The notes: a model not told the origin generated them from the letters alone. A stretch of DNA of 64,000 nucleotides from Manduca sexta (GCF_014839805.1 NC_051131.1:6436913-6500912), one strand, 5' to 3'. Shown: positions 1 to 14,700, counted from the first letter of the stretch. Program-made: numbers and translations.

Positions 1-80
1 ATCCGACACAAAAATATTTTTTTATATTTTAGCGTGTTCAAACAAACAAACTTTTCAGCTTTATATAATAGTATATAGAT
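1..80 (-). repeat. Helitron-like repeat fragment cut by the window edge
   Basis: The stretch with 'gttcaaacaaacaaac' followed by 'ttcagctttata' matches the end of a second copy at about 51060-51115 ('gcgttcaaactaacgaac', 'ttcagcttt'). It is a phrase I recall from high-copy lepidopteran repeats. The family assignment is from memory; the internal match is visible in the window. Confidence 0.5.
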
Positions 81-1640
81 ATTGCCCTATCGGCAAACCC
101 AACAATATCATAATTATGTTTATGATTTATGTATTTAAAAGAAACGAACATCACTTACAAAAGGATTTTCTATTTATTAAAGGATTTAATTTATTTTAAC
201 AGATTAAATCCAAAAATCGTTTATTTTTTATAACCTGCTATACAAACTTTATATATCTTCAGAAAAGTTTGCCTTTTCAACAATATTGAACTTTCTTCAG
301 TTACCGTGAAAGTTCTTGCATTTCAAAGGTACTTTTTAGTTTCATCGTCAGAGTTTCAAAGGTAACAAAGGAAACTGTAGAAAATAATACGTGATTTCTC
401 GGAGGCATAAGCAAATGGATTAAGTTATTAATGCCGCCCACGATCACTCACTTCACTAGAGAAATATATATATTGCTCATACTTCGCCTAGGCTGTAAAT
501 ATTGCAACAGTTTAACTGTTACTTTATTTTTTTCACGTGCCTCGATGATAATTATTATTTTTATGAATACTGCAATCAACCATGTCGGTGGTGATGTTTA
601 AAAACTGTTTATTAACGTATGTCCAAACTTCAAACATTCACCATGTGAATCTTTTCATTTTGTTATATGTTTTAAAATAAAATTAAAACCCGAAATTTAT
701 TGAACCATTTTTACTTTACACGTGAATAAATTAAAAGGCTGCTTTAAGTAACAAGCCTTACAAGGCTGGGAAGGGTATTATTTTCATAAGCAAATGAGAA
801 GCCTCTCAGTTATAAGACATGTCTCGATAGACAGCGCTGGCAGGGTGGGAAGATATTCCAAGATAAATAAATACGCTTCGTTTCGATTTATGCTACATTT
901 GCAAAAATCTTGAAACCGGTGAATATTATGAAATAAAAATATAATAAATAATAAAATGTTACTAGCATAAAACCAAGTCAGTTTACAGAGAAAAATGATT
1001 GCATTTTATATGAACATAATGAAAACAATTCACAATATTTTTCGCAATTTCTTTATTATTATTTAGTGTTTTAAAATATAAATGTGATTACTTTATATTT
1101 ACTTGCGACTATAGTCAAGGTGATACCCAAGTAACTTAAAAATAAATAGGGTAATAAGCAAGCTTTTAGTTGGGACACCGAAATTAAGAGAACGACGGGA
1201 TCATACTGCGAAGAGTGACTGAAGATGAGAGTCACTAGAGAAAGTTGGAGGAGGCTCTTGTCATGAGACAAAATGGGCTACATGACACCATATGATATAC
1301 AAATATATTTCTTATTTATCTATATTTGAATAGATAAGATGATTAATTTCTAACACTTGAGTCATCAGATTGTAATTGTAATGAAGTAATTAAACATTTT
1401 TGTAAATTACTCGGTTAACAAAGGCTTTTTTTATTTTATTAATTTTATAATCAATGTAATGTCAATTATAAATTAACTATTCAAAAAATTATAATCGTGA
1501 AAAACCTACGGGTAAACTGTTTCTGTAGACAATGGTAGGCTCTTTTATTTGTTATTTATTTTGGAAATGAGATTAGGAATAATAAATATCTCCAGTCCTA
1601 AATAAATTTAAAAATGATAATAATTGTGTTGTGTCGTAGC
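81..1640. other. AT-rich intergenic DNA, nothing recognised
   Basis: Short open frames only, with no family resemblance, no splice-linked coding and no clear repeat structure. I see nothing supportable here. Confidence 0.6.
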
Positions 1641-1644
1641 AGTA

Positions 1645-1800
1645 GGCACAGTCAGTCCCGAAAGTAGTTGAACAAATTCATTACTCAAAATCACCAAACT
1701 CGATAAGTTCTTACCAACATGCATTTAAAGCATATTGGTAAGAACACACAAATGCATAAACGATTTGAAATTATGAACTTATTCAGTTACTTATCCATAT
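1645..1800. mobile_element. MITE, mariner-like, diverged copy
   Basis: Left end 'cagtcagtcccgaaagtag' and the inner right part 'cgatttgaaattatgaac' followed by 'ttcagttact' match a second copy at 9358-9579. In that copy the ends are clear inverted repeats flanked by TA. The present copy is shorter and its outer right end is degraded. Confidence 0.55.
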
Positions 1801-1889
1801 AAGACGGGACGCTATGCACCCATGTGCACATAATGATAGTAGAGTGTGTTACTACTTTTATTAAACTTGTCATGATATGGGATATTTGG

Positions 1890-2090
1890 ACCTGTTTTAC
1901 TAGTTTCAAGCAATTAATCAAATTCTATTCGACAGCTATCGTATCAGACATCTATGTAGATAGTACTGATTTTATTACCATTTATTTGGGAGCATCGATT
2001 AAATTGTGACTTTTGTATTCGTTCGGTTTATACATTTATGTAACCGAGTATCATTTACTCAGAAGATGTGAAACAGGGCCATAGAGTCAT
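1890..2090. mobile_element. MITE, copy 1 of a two-copy family
   Basis: It shares 'tgtagatagtact' and 'ttttattaccattta' in order, then 'catttactcagaa', with 14593-14795. The right end reads 'gtgaaacagggcc'; its complement begins like the left end of the other copy ('gggtctgtttcac'), so the family has inverted termini of the 'GGnCTGTTTCAC' type. Confidence 0.6.
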
Positions 2091-4900
2091 AGTGTATTGT
2101 GTAACTTACAAGTAAGTACTGTTGGTGCTACTAGTATGAAGTTTAATTAGTCATGGCAAAGTACATACGTTGCATGGTTTGATTATCAATATTAGGATAT
2201 TTTATAGATGACTAATTCGTAGATTTAGGTTTCGCTCATAAAAACTTGTTTTGGCCGAATACCAAACATTGCGAAAATATAAATTACGAAACAATATGAT
2301 AAACATACTAAAGTATTCCACTACATTTATATCTCCTGTTCATAAACCACTCAGCTTCCAGAATATTGTAAAGTCGTGTAATCACATTATTTCGAACACC
2401 AATTACGTCCCCCACTAGGTTTTCAAAACATAATATTGTTATCTTTTACTTAAGGTAGGTTTTTCTTAGTCATTTAGGTAAAGAACGCTAATTATTCCTC
2501 TCTACCTTTTAGTGCTTTTACAATTCCCCAATGTATGTTCTCGTCTTCTAACTTTCAAGAATTTTATACTGTTTTGAGGCATATCTTTTGCAACAAGTTA
2601 ATAAAGTCTGAAGTATAAACACTGAAAAGAAAAACATTTTTTTGGAAAGAATGAATTATCTAATTTGATATAGTAAATTCTTCTACAATAGTGTTGACTG
2701 AAACTGGTATCACTAGTAGAAATTCAACATAAACAGATTGACGCTATTTATTTTAATGTATGTTTGAAGTACCCACGTATACACGCCATCAGATAACTAT
2801 GTGATGAACTCAAAGTATTTATTTATATTACAAAATACCTACCGAATAGAATATTTTTCTTGCGCCCGCTCCGCCTACTGAAATAGAAATAATAAATACA
2901 CGAATCAGATTTTCTGTTAATCGTTATTCGAAAATATTCCAGACATAATTTAATAGTGTAATTTTTAATACTTTATTATCCTTACTGAAAATGTTAAAAT
3001 TAGTAGCGTCTTTTTATATATAGGAACGCTATTTATGGTTTATGTCGCGACAATCAATATTTTCAGAAAGATAAGTCGACCGTAATTTGACCGTGAATAG
3101 AGTAACATTCGTTAATATAATGGAAATAAAAACTTTAGTAATATGTGTGTATTTATATATTTCAACAAAAAAATAACTCACCTTGTGTTTGAGTTATTAC
3201 CAAAATTCTGATAAAACATATAAGTCACGCCACCCTCACCTGTCGTCGTCTCCGAGGTTATCAAACGCAGCAATCTGAAGTAATTCGAATTGATAGAAAC
3301 TGATGTACCTTGGCATTTGATATATACAGTGAGCTACGAAATACGAAATTAGCAAACTTGTAACACGCTGATTTCAAGTTTGTATTATTTAAATACATAA
3401 CTATTCGTCGCTCTGGCTTATACTAACGAGTATACCGAATAAGTAATAGAACAGTGGTATATAGTCATACTAGTCACATATAGATACTCTAATATTACAT
3501 GAACACAAAGTAAAATATATAAAATTAGATGAGAGCACGAATCTTTACTTGCCAACATTTCATTTTGATATATGAAGGCAGCAGCGGGAAGCTCGCCTAT
3601 CTATAACTGGCAACGGCCACATGGGTGTGTTAAGCCATGGAAGGTTCGTACATAAAGGATTACATATAGCCACAGTGACCCGCCATCTGAGAAGCAAATC
3701 GATATAATAATAGCTGGAATAAATTTTAAGAACATGGATAGAATTTGATATTACCCTTTTAAAATGCCTACCTACTATGTTATTACATCTGTGAAATTTT
3801 AGATCACAATGGTGGATATGTTTTTAAGAGATTTTTACATGGTAGATTTTGATGATGGGGGTATTGTTTAGACTTTTAACAAAGTAATTTAGAATTATTA
3901 GCGATGTTGTGTATTGCGACTGAGGTTAGAAGGCAACTATTTTTTTATGTAAATGATAAGTAAATAAATCATTTACATAAAAATATATTGCATATAGACA
4001 TATATTTCTTGTTTAAAATGTATCATATGATACTTCTAGCGTGTACTTAGAGGTTTACTTGTAAGATCGCACATTTTGTTTCAACAAGTTTCTACTCAGA
4101 TTTTCGATTTCAAGTTTAGATTTTAGCCCGAATTTACTAAAAACAAAGTAGACATTTTTGTGATATTTACTGTTTTGAAAGAAATTAACATTATGGTTTG
4201 GTAAGCCTACAAAGTATTCACAGTAAGATTTTTATTTTTGTATAAGATTGAAGTGGCAGTAGGGACTGTGGTTAGATATTGTTGTAATTGTTGATGATAA
4301 TAGCTGTGTAGTATAATGTCCCGAAAAAGACATGCCTCTTCTCGACCTCCAATGTACCAACGCCTGTGGGCTTCCATGGGATCCGCATTCATTCCTCGAC
4401 ATTAAAGTATGTTTGCATTGCTGTCTGAAATCATAGCCATAATAACCTATGGTGTTGTTTGGTAGTATTCCACTTGTAGATGCCAAAGTATAATATGTAC
4501 GTAATTAAAAATTATATTATTTAGATATGTCGTTGCAAAGACATATAACTACGTTTATTAATTTTCTAAGATTGTAAAACTGCATATTAAAGGACTCAAA
4601 TGTCAAATAAAATTACTGTGTTCATCGAACTGAACAATCAAGACGATGAATTGAAAAGTAAACAAACTCACCTGTAATTTAAGAAATTAAATAGGTAGGT
4701 GCCTTTTACGTAATTTTTAATATTAATATGCGTACAAAATAAATAATTAAAATCCTGTGACTGAAGGTATTGTATCTTAACAATATTTTCTGAAATTCAT
4801 AGAAACACTGTTCAAAATGTGTTTATGTTAGTTTACACACACTCACGGCTTCTATCACTGAAGGGGTGAATAAAGGTGCAACAAGTGCGCATATTTTTTG
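2091..4900. other. AT-rich intergenic DNA with one small hairpin
   Basis: No coding region recognised. At 3942-3957 and 3968-3983 there are perfect 16-bp inverted arms ('atgtaaatgat' / 'atcatttacat' plus T/A runs) around a 10-nt loop. They probably mark the end of a small AT-rich element or are chance in AT-rich DNA. Short open frames at 4207-4486 have no family resemblance. Confidence 0.5.
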
Positions 4901-4934
4901 CGCCGTATAATATATATAATAATGGGCAATAATT

Positions 4935-5325
4935 CCAGACTACGAGTTTATAAGGAGTAGAAAATGCAAAATGACGGTCGGTCCGTCATGATTCGAAACC
5001 AAGACCTCAAAGCGATAGCCGTACCGCGCACGCAATATAACTACATCACCAAGCAGTAATAAAATATCTTTCCTATTAATATTATAAATGCCAAAGTTTG
5101 TGAGGATGGATGTGTGTTTGTTCCTCTTTCCCAAAAACACTACTCAACGGATTTGGATGGAACTTTATAGTAATATTGGTTATACTTCAGAATAACACAG
5201 ACTACAATCTATGATTTTGTGGAATTTGGTCATAATATAACGGTACATAACAAATAAGTTGAAAAAAAAATTATCCCGAAAAACTCCTTCACGCGGGCGA
5301 AACCGTGGGTAAAATCTAGTATCAT
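4935..5325. mobile_element. SINE-like fragment next to a Helitron-like element
   Basis: At 4978-5060 a degenerate tRNA-like stretch (minus-strand B-box-like 'ggtttcgaatc') ends in 'ccgtaccgcgcacgcaata', matched at about 16700-16735. It is followed by 'attataaatgccaaagttt', 'ctactcaacggattt' and a 3' end 'cacgcgggcgaaacc', 'aaaatctagt'. That is the layout I know from lepidopteran non-autonomous Helitrons: a GC-rich stem near the end and a CTAG|T terminus. No protein is encoded. Confidence 0.55.
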
Positions 5326-5929
5326 ATAAAAGTACAAAATGTCTGTCGGACGGGGCGGTTGAACATCGGGGGGGGGGGGATCTTGATCTATACTGTAGAA
5401 GGATGAAATTTAACAAATTTTTAAACGTCGTAAGCAAGCAACAAGAGGGGATTTTTGGAAATCCGTCACCTGAGGGTTTAAATAGAGGATAAACCTTTGT
5501 ATTAAAATTGAAGGTAGAAGCTTTTTTTCACCCCAGGGCTGGACGTAAACAAAAGTTTAGCCGCAAGTAAAAGCTACTATAATATTTCAGACTAAAGTTA
5601 GACAGCCGTGCCGTACAATTAACAAACAAAAATATTGTAACTAACAAAAAACTAATACCTATCACACACAGTCGACATGTTGTATACAAAGCTACGATTC
5701 GCTGTAATAACAAAGAGCGCAAAAAAACAAAGGCCGCACGCTGGCAGATAGAAAGATGATTATGATATATATTCACATTTTGAAACAGAGCATATGAGTC
5801 GCGACGAACGGCCAGGAAAAAAGAAATATTAAACTAACACACTTTTACCGTTATCATCAGAGAATAAACTTGATATTTTTGTGAACTGTGATTAAAATAG
5901 TGGAATATATATAATTGTACATCGAACAA

Positions 5930-6185
5930 GCGTGGGTGGTAAAAGTTTCCATATACAACCACTTTTTGCCTTGTGTGTCCATAATTTCTTACATAGGCTC
6001 GAATCTGTCGCTATAGGCACATATTCCAGACTTCGGTCTAACACAGCAGAATCCCTAATATCACTTTTCCCGACCCGGGAATCAAATCCTGGACTTCAAA
6101 GCGGTGTCGTATTACGCAGTATAACGACGCCCCCGGGGCAGTTACCTACTACGGCACCAATACTTACAAGGCTTCAACTTATTAT
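5930..6185 (-). mobile_element. tRNA-derived SINE-like element
   Basis: Read on the minus strand it contains 'gggggcgtcgtta', a B-box-like 'ggatttgattcccgggtcgg' and a following 'aaaagtgatattagggatt', a phrase I recall from lepidopteran SINEs. The open frame across it on the plus strand is not a gene. Family name not assigned. Confidence 0.5.
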
Positions 6186-9100
6186 GGAAAGTTAGCGCAG
6201 GTAACTTTCACCAGTTAAATTAAATTATGTACCTTTATAACAACGCCAGATCAACATACCGCCCTTATAAATGTGTGGAAGGTCGTTAAAAATAAAAACA
6301 TCCATACATTAGCCTAGGTTTTATGTAAAATCAATTTGGCTCCATATGTTATTGTTACCGAGACGGCTGCTGTTATTTATTACGTGTCGAAGGTCTTGAA
6401 ATAACAAACGGTATATATACAAATACTTTACGAATATATTGGTCTACTTAATTTTTTAATTTATTTCGATACAAATCAAATAAACGTGAAAGTTATTAAC
6501 ATACTTCTTAATTAGTTTACATGCATCTATTGCAATTTCATTTATAAATCGAGTCATGTCATTCTAATTAGATACAATTATGTGCATGAAAAATTTCGTG
6601 CAAAATACTATAAATGATACTTTAAAATATTGGACTAACATTCATTATAAATTAAGTACTTAAGTATTTAAAATATTCACTAAATTATTATAAGCATATT
6701 TTTTTACAATGTACATAAATAAAAACATATCTAAACGCTATTTATACATATATTACACATTACAGTTAATTTCGAAAACAATATAACATAAGATAAATCT
6801 GAAGACGTGACTTTAGTAGGTGTCGTATGTACTGAACACTCATTACATTCTAAATCGCAACTAACAAAAGGCGAAACGTTATGAAGAAAAAAAATAAACG
6901 GTATTCTAATGAATTAATTTTCATTGATTTGATTGATTTTTCAATGGACAAAATAATCTTATGTCATGTCACGCGAAGAAGTTATTTAAGAGAATCTATC
7001 TATGATTCCGAGTAAATGGGAAACAGTAAACAAATTTAAACAGAATTGTAATTATTGAGTGCTTAAATTTATCTTCCATTCTAATTTGTTCGGTGACATT
7101 AATTACATTCGCTCGAGATTAAGTTACTTTCAATTGAACTACAAAGTCTAATTTATGTGTAATGGCGCGCTATGGCTTAGAGCCGGCTGTCTACGTTTCG
7201 CTAAGAGTTTTAGACATCTGCTTGAAATCGTTATAATACACTACATATTCAGTACGTAAACACGTTACTAGAATCAAATTAATATGGAACAGGAAGGTAG
7301 CACGCGTAGATTAAATTATGATTACTGTACAGGTACATACATCTAACACTTTGAAATCCAAACGGCTGCTCCCATTTCCATTAATTAATTGATGTTATTT
7401 ATTGTTAAGTTTAATAACAAAACGCATAATTGGTTACACACAGCTGCGAAATTATTTAATATGTTAAGATATATCTTTAAAAAAAAATACTTTAATGTCA
7501 AAAGAGTCACAAGTTAAGCTCCAAAACTAGCAATCATAGACAAAATTGAGTTATTAGCAGACAAATATTTACGCATCACGCTCAAACTGTGACAGAAGTT
7601 TTTATCTTTGAATTTTACTTGATCAACATTAAAACTTATTAATAAGTATTTATCTAATTAAAAGTTTTCAGTTATCAGTTATATTAATATATATACTTCA
7701 ATATAAAAACTTAAAGGTGAAGAAAAACTTAGTGAAGAAACTTACATGTCCACTTAAGAGTTCTCAATAAGAATTTTGAAACTAATTCTAATTCGAACTC
7801 AATTAAAGTAGTAAGACAGTACTATTATCTAAGGCCGTGACTAAGGCCTAAATCCCGTCAGTGATAGAATCCGTACTCTATATTTAGTTAGTATATATAA
7901 TACAGAACTAGCAAATATGAAATAATTCAATTTGTTGTAAAAATTGTATGACTAATCTTTTCATAGCATTAGCAGAGTTTACAAAGAAAATGTTTGATTT
8001 AACTAAAACAATGAGTATAGCTCTACATTAGTACATTTAATAATCTATATTCTAATACAATTTCACTAATACGTCTCTCGCAGGTATGTACAAATAGTAT
8101 AGTATACTGGATTAACACAAACGAATAATAATGTATTTGAGTTTGTGTGACATAATTCGTTTGAAAATTACGATATGAATTCTAATTAATGTGGTCTTAA
8201 TGAAACGCAATTACAAGGGCGACGTGTAAAAAATTTTGTACAAAGCGATTACTTATATTTTTGTAATAAAATTTATCAAAGTAATGTATTAATAATCCTT
8301 TTAAATATAAGAGCATAATATATTACAGTTATTTAGATACTTTTTCGAGTTATATTATTAATGTTTATTTATTTAATTGACTACAATAGGTTTATAATAT
8401 TTAAAGAAAACGTATCAGTTACAATAATATGCTTGTTAGGAGTTGTGAGACTTGAGCGGAGAATAATTGAACTCTCAGATGCAGACATTAAAAATCGATA
8501 AACAACATAGTTAATTTTAACAGTCACGCCTCTACATGACTTCACATTTATTTTGCTTTCTTATATTGTAACTTAATAACTGTGCCGGTATATATTACAA
8601 TTCTGCAAATAATTTTCAAAAACTTATTCTATTTTAATAGAAAAAACGCATTATTGCACTAATTATTAAGTATATACAAATCTGATCTGTATGAGTGAAT
8701 GCTTGACTCTATTTTTATACCTGAATAATGTCTTGGCGATAGTGTCATTAACATGTACGACGATATTAATCCAAAAAGTAATAAAGGAAATTAAACAACT
8801 AAAAGGGTTGTATAAATCTTCTACTTTAGCGAATAATACGTAATAACAGTTATAAAACTATGAATACCAAAACAAAAGACAGAAATTGCTCACGTGTAAA
8901 CTATCGTCTATTATGTGCCTAAAATGTAACAAATATTAAAATGTGAATCAGCAGTTTTGGTTAACGGAAAATTTGAAATGGATATTAAAAGCTGATTTGG
9001 TAAATCATTATGAAATAGCGAAGTTTTATTATGCAACATACGCATTTTATTGACACGTAGAGCATAATTTATGTAGCCCATAAATCATGTCAACTCTTGA

Positions 9101-9357
9101 CTGTTAACATACAGAGTGAACTTGATTTAAGGAGCAAAAATTAATATGTAAATTTCGAATTTACCTTCACCTACATTTTAATGATTTATCTAAGAGTTAA
9201 AACGATATGTAGAGGAAAAGAAATTAAGGTATGCGGTGCAATGTTTTATCGACAAATTAATAAAATGGCCAAAATATACTACATTCCTTTGGCTGCACCC
9301 TACTGTTATTTCACTTTTGTCATCTGTACACAATGAGTGTGATTTATTAATGAAATG
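6186..9357. other. AT-rich intergenic DNA, nothing recognised
   Basis: No open frame longer than chance, no splice-linked coding and no tRNA or rRNA. I see no repeat structure I can support. Confidence 0.6.
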
Positions 9358-9579
9358 TACAGTAAGTCCCAAAATTAGCTGAACCAATTCAAAACTTTAA
9401 AATGCTTTTCAAAACACGTTGATTTCAATAGAAATATTATTTTTTCTTTATTTAAAATATAATAAATAAACCACTGAAGTTTATTTTATTAAAGAAAAAA
9501 CGATTGTTGATAAAGACGCACAAGTTCAAAAGCGATTTGAAATTATGTATTTGTTCAGTTACTTTAGTGGCTAACTGTA
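9358..9579. mobile_element. TA-flanked MITE (mariner-like)
   Basis: The ends are imperfect inverted repeats: left 'tacagtaagtcccaaaatta', right (complement) 'tacagttagccactaaagta', each starting at a TA dinucleotide. About 222 bp and without coding capacity. A TA target site and TIRs of this kind are typical of Tc1/mariner-derived MITEs. A related copy lies at 1645-1800. Confidence 0.7.
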
Positions 9580-9779
9580 CTTCGAAATTAATTTAAACGT
9601 CATTTGAAAGAGAATGGCGTGCGCAATGTAAAATTAATTAATGGCATCAAGTAATTAAAACGCAATAAAAATATTTGCGGGCTCCGGGGTGATCTGAGCC
9701 GCTATTTAGATATAAACGAAACGTTGTGCCGATTTTAAATCGTACGTAGAATGAGTAAAGACTCTACAGAACCGTATGT

Positions 9780-10295
9780 ATTAACGAACGGTACTGTAAG
9801 GGAGCATAGCGCGCCTAACGCATAGTGTTAGCAATTTCAAAGTTTTCTTTGGCATCGTTCAACTTTGTTTATCAGACAACCAACTTAAATCAAGTTGTAT
9901 CGCAATATTGTCACTCATAGCAGCCATACAGTCCGAAAGCTACCATGCTGTAATCACTGAGAACCAGACTTAGGCCCGTATTCACAAACGCTACGTAGGT
10001 AAGTATAAAGCAATGATGTGACAATAAGTCTATTTCTCAGTGTTTACCGTATGTCAGCTTCCGCAGTGAATTACCATAGGGTTGCGATAATTGGCTAATA
10101 TTGAGATACAATTTACTTCAGTTGCCTATCAGATAAATAGAGCTGATCAAAGCCAAAGAAAACTCTGGATTTGCCAACATAATACGTTCGGACGCACTGT
10201 GCGTCCTCATAGTATTGTTTGTAAATACAGGTGTTACTATCATAGCATTGATCCGTACTTAGCCAAGTAACGTTTGTGAATACTTGGCTAAGGCC
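9780..10295. mobile_element. Two adjacent or nested MITE copies
   Basis: At 9837-9965 'caactttgtttatcagaca', 'aaatcaagttgtat' and 'caatatt' match the interior of the element at 21538-21743. At 9973-10290 a second element has inverted ends: left 'ggcccgtattcacaaacg', right 'cgtttgtgaatac' with 'ggcccgta' just beyond. Its left subterminal part ('acaataagtctatttctcag') also resembles the right end of the 21.5 kb copy, so both may belong to one superfamily. Confidence 0.65.
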
Positions 10296-11556
10296 CGTAT
10301 AGTATTATTGGTGAATGTGGGTATAAGAGTGTATATCTAGTAAAAACAAAGGTATTAAATAATATACACAAATTGTTGTATTGCCTAATAAATTTTCGTA
10401 AATGTTTCACCTTTTTTTTACATTTCTTGGAGCACATAGACATTTTAAGATTATCATACGGAAAATACAAAACCCACATACATTTATACATTAGAAAATT
10501 ATCTCTCTATGTCTGATCCTTTCAAAAGTCGGCAAAGATTTCTTTTAAATGAGTATTACTTTTAAAGTAAGTAAATTAATTTTATAACAATAATTTAATT
10601 TTTTTCTGTAGTTTGACCTTCATATTAATATATCATAATAATTTAATACATCTACCCACACAAATATACGACAAGTATTTTTAGACTATTCTCGGTTACG
10701 ATCACTAATTAAGTGAAACTTATATACGATAAATTAGGTACTTAAGTATTTCATAACTTAAATACAATTTCTTGAAGTTAAACTTAATTAATATTTATTA
10801 AATTGTTCCTTTAATATTAGCACCATTAAAATGGCTTCGTTTTATTTTATATTTACAACTTTATTGGTATTTGACGGTTGTATAATGTTACATTTTATGT
10901 ACATGTTTTAGCAGTATTTATATGTATGTCTGTGTTTATTTTTTATTGACTATAATATGTATTCACGATTCCAAACTGATATCATTACCCGCCTACTTAT
11001 TTTGAATATTGATACAAAACGATCATGAATTATGAATGAATAGCGCGATCCATCATAGCCTAATGTGCCAAGCCCAAAGTTAAAGAAAAGAATTTGGGTG
11101 CCAAGCAACTGTATGAAACGACGAGTATCATAAAATTCTCTAATAACAAATGTGTCCTTCATGAATCCTGAGGTAACAAAGTAAATAAAGTTAAGTTATA
11201 AAAAGCGCACATTCGGAAATTTTTAGTTACATAATTACTCCAGTATTTAATTGATGCAATCTTTATAAATAACTCTAAATAGTTAGTCTATATTTATTAT
11301 ACATATCCTGTCTACGTATACAAAGATATATCTTTTACAGTAGTGCTACACGTTTTATATTTTTAATGTCGAAATAGGAGTAAGATTGTCTTATATGGCT
11401 ATTTTTTTAAAAATAATCCAAAGGTTTATATTCTTTTCGAAACATCCACACATCTAAAGAAGTCATCATTTCCACTGAAGTTATACTTATATAACAATGG
11501 ATCATCAAAGTCACTTAAAGATGAACCACAGAAGTAGACAACGTTACATTTCTGAG
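10296..11556. other. Intergenic DNA; 3' flank of the neuropeptide receptor gene
   Basis: The receptor's 3' UTR should run into this stretch. A minus-strand AATAAA at 11293-11298, about 260 nt after the stop codon, is a possible polyadenylation signal. Otherwise nothing recognised. Confidence 0.4.
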
Positions 11557-11717
11557 CTATGCTTTAAGCGCTGGGACCTGCTCTCCTTGCCGCTGCGGCA
11601 GAGGCAGGACCTTGCGCGCCAGCCGGTTGAAAGTAGACCTGAACTGTCTGCTCATACTGCAGTACAGCACGAAGTTCACCGCAGACCCCACCAGCGCCAT
11701 CAAATCCATCACCTCAC
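11557..11717 (-). CDS. MsR: Receptor exon 3 (TM7 and C-terminal tail)
   Basis: Acceptor 'gtcgtag|GTGAGG' joins in phase 1 to give GEVMDLMALVG, then NFVLYCSMSRQF, a short helix-8-like basic stretch and PQRQGEQVPALKA before TAG at 11557-11559. It is separated by 6 kb from exon 2, so an automated predictor may miss it; without it the receptor lacks TM7. Confidence 0.88.
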
Positions 11718-14700
11718 CTACGACAAAAGATTAATTCATAAATACAAATTATGTAACAGTCGCTATCGAGAAAAATAGTTATCTCTACCTCGCTCTGCCA
11801 ATATTTTGTGTCCCCATTACCGTGCTATGTAGTTTCATTTCCCCATAAAAAGTAAAATGTTTAAGACCAATTCAAAAAACAGGTCAACAATTATAGTCCT
11901 CCCGCCCGAGAGAGTTTCGTTCTATTCGTTGGTGCATATATTTTTTTACCTACCTTTTTAATGGACTGACTGACGAGACGAGCGTCAAGTACGGCTAATA
12001 ATTGTGCTATAGATTCATAGCCGCATAGTAATTATTGATTTTACGATTCTATCTTTTCTAATTTCAACATAAAACTGCCAACTACTTAGATTCTACATCA
12101 GAATTTAAAAAGTTGGAAATTATACATCAGAGCCTGTTACTACTCATGCTTACTAAATTTGCAATTAGAAAATTTGCTGTTCTCTACCGTTATGGGTGGA
12201 ACATAAAAATATTGCTTAGTTGTGATTGACATGAGACCAATGGGACCGGAGCATAGTGACACCCAGTTGATGGTCTTATTAGATGACAAATTATCTCCAC
12301 GTCTAACGTCTGCGTCGAATGGTAGCAGTTTCGCACATGAAGACATTATTGTATTGTTATTTCAGGCGACAACAAGATATAATTACCTTTTGTGATACAT
12401 TTAGCAACCTGTGTATTTATACGTCTATGTATTTTGATGAAAATTGTGTTTTATTATCTTTAATGTTACAGTTCTTTGTTAGCCGACACACCTATTGCAT
12501 TTTATTGGAAAATTAACGATTTTATACTTTTGCATGGTACAAATTAAGGTTATGTTGCTTTGGTTCAACAATTTTAATTCTTATCATATACATGTTTCCG
12601 TAGTAAAACATTAGCTACAGACTATCTGTCAGCATATACTGTGATTTTATTCAAAGACTACTGATCTTACAGCCCTGACCTTTGACCATGTTACTATGGT
12701 ATAAGTATAGTCCGTAATGATTTTAGTCTCCTTAGTTGTGCAATACCAGGCTCAAGTGGAGTACAAATGGCCAGAAGCTTGTAGAACTAGCCAAATAAAG
12801 AAAGTAAGTTTGTTTTATTAGTGAATCTCCTACTGTGCTAATTTCGCCAGAAATAAATTATCAACTGTTTGAGAAAAGGGACGTATATAACGTTATTTAA
12901 CGAACCTCTGGGTTTAGAAATGTGAAAATACACCATGTCGCTGTACGTATATCTGTCTACGAAAAAACAATTGAATTCAGAAAAAATAAATAAAAAAAGA
13001 ACCTAAAATCTGCGTTCTATGCTATCTTTGTCATGTGAATACCCGAATTTCAACCACGGCGGCAAAACTCAACGGAGGTCAGCCAGGTACGCAAGAGATA
13101 TGTAGTGCACAAGTGTGTACGCAATACACAGGTTCACTCTGAGTTCCTTCACTCTCATAGTCACGTGAGACGGCAATGTGACGTAACCGAAGAAAGATCA
13201 GGTGAAGGACCAACGCTTTAACATGCTAGCCGAGGCACGAGGTTATCACACCGCCTATTCCCGGACTCGCAATTACAACCGAATAAATTTTAAGATGGAG
13301 AAGCCTAGTCACAATTTTTTTTAGCCCGACACGAGATTGGAACCTGGGACGTCAGCTATGTAGTCATACGCGGTACGACCGCGACCGCATTACAACTACG
13401 ATACCTAGGCAAAATGCCATGTTGTGATTACGCGAAAATCTAAATATTTTCACACACAATTTAAACCATTACCGTTTTGTGTTGTAGTATTGTCTACTTA
13501 CTTTTAATACCTCAGGGTACACTCAAGACACGATAAGCAAACAGTGGATGGTGAGACTAAACATTTCTATCTTTTATTAGGAACAAAAGTAATTTGGCAC
13601 GAATCATTTAACCAAGAGAACAAACGCAAGAACATATTCTTTTGATAAGTTGAGGGTCATTACGAAAATTTAGTACTGAACTTCAGCAAAATTTAATATA
13701 ACCTATGAATATAATAAATTCGAGTAATCCTCATTTCTCGTATAATAGATAAGTTCAATACTATACTATAAATAATAATTATTGCTACTTAAGTACTTAT
13801 TGCTACAGTTACAACTATGATATGTTAGGTATATGAGGGTAATCATATTATGTGAAATAAAATTGTCCGGAAGTCTCCAGTTCTATTTTTGACAGACTCA
13901 AAAAAAAAGAGGAGTTTCTCAATGCGACTGTATTTTTTATTTTTCTGTTTGTTACCTCTGAACTTTTGACTGGGTGAACCGATTTTGATGATTCTTTTTT
14001 TTATTTTAAAGCTGGTGCTTCTCGTATGATCCCATATTAATTTCATTGTTGTTGGGCCCTTAACCTCGGAGACATATCAGACTCAAAAAATTTAATAATC
14101 AAACTCTTAAAATGATGTTATCAACGTATGCTGTTTATTACTAATACAAATAAGCAAAAAATTAAAACTTTTTAACAAAAAGTTATTCCGCCTTCAAAAA
14201 ACATTAAAACCAACAAATAATTTTACATGCCTACTAAAAATTTTACATTATTCATTAAAATTGCTAGATAAATACATGAACAAATGTACGAAAACAATGT
14301 ATAATTCTTATTAGACACTGACTCCAAGATTGGTAAGCAGTCTATAGGTAATGTTAAATTATTTTTTGGTCTTTAGTGGTTTTTGAAGGCGGTATAATGT
14401 TTTGTTAAACAGTTTTTATTTTCCATAACACCAATTCTAAATAGTTCGTGTAAATAATAGTAAGGAATAGTAGTAAATACATAATTTACAAGTCTGTCTT
14501 AAATCATAATTAAGTCTAAGTTTGTGGTTCGATGCTTAATAACTTCTAACTATTTGGGAATTATGAAGATACCCAAGATAACAAAATTACTTAGGGTCTG
14601 TTTCACAAGTTTGAAGTTAATTTTATTTGACAGTTGTCGTATTAAACAACTAATGTAGATAGTACTTATTCATTTTATTACCATTTATATTAGAACATAG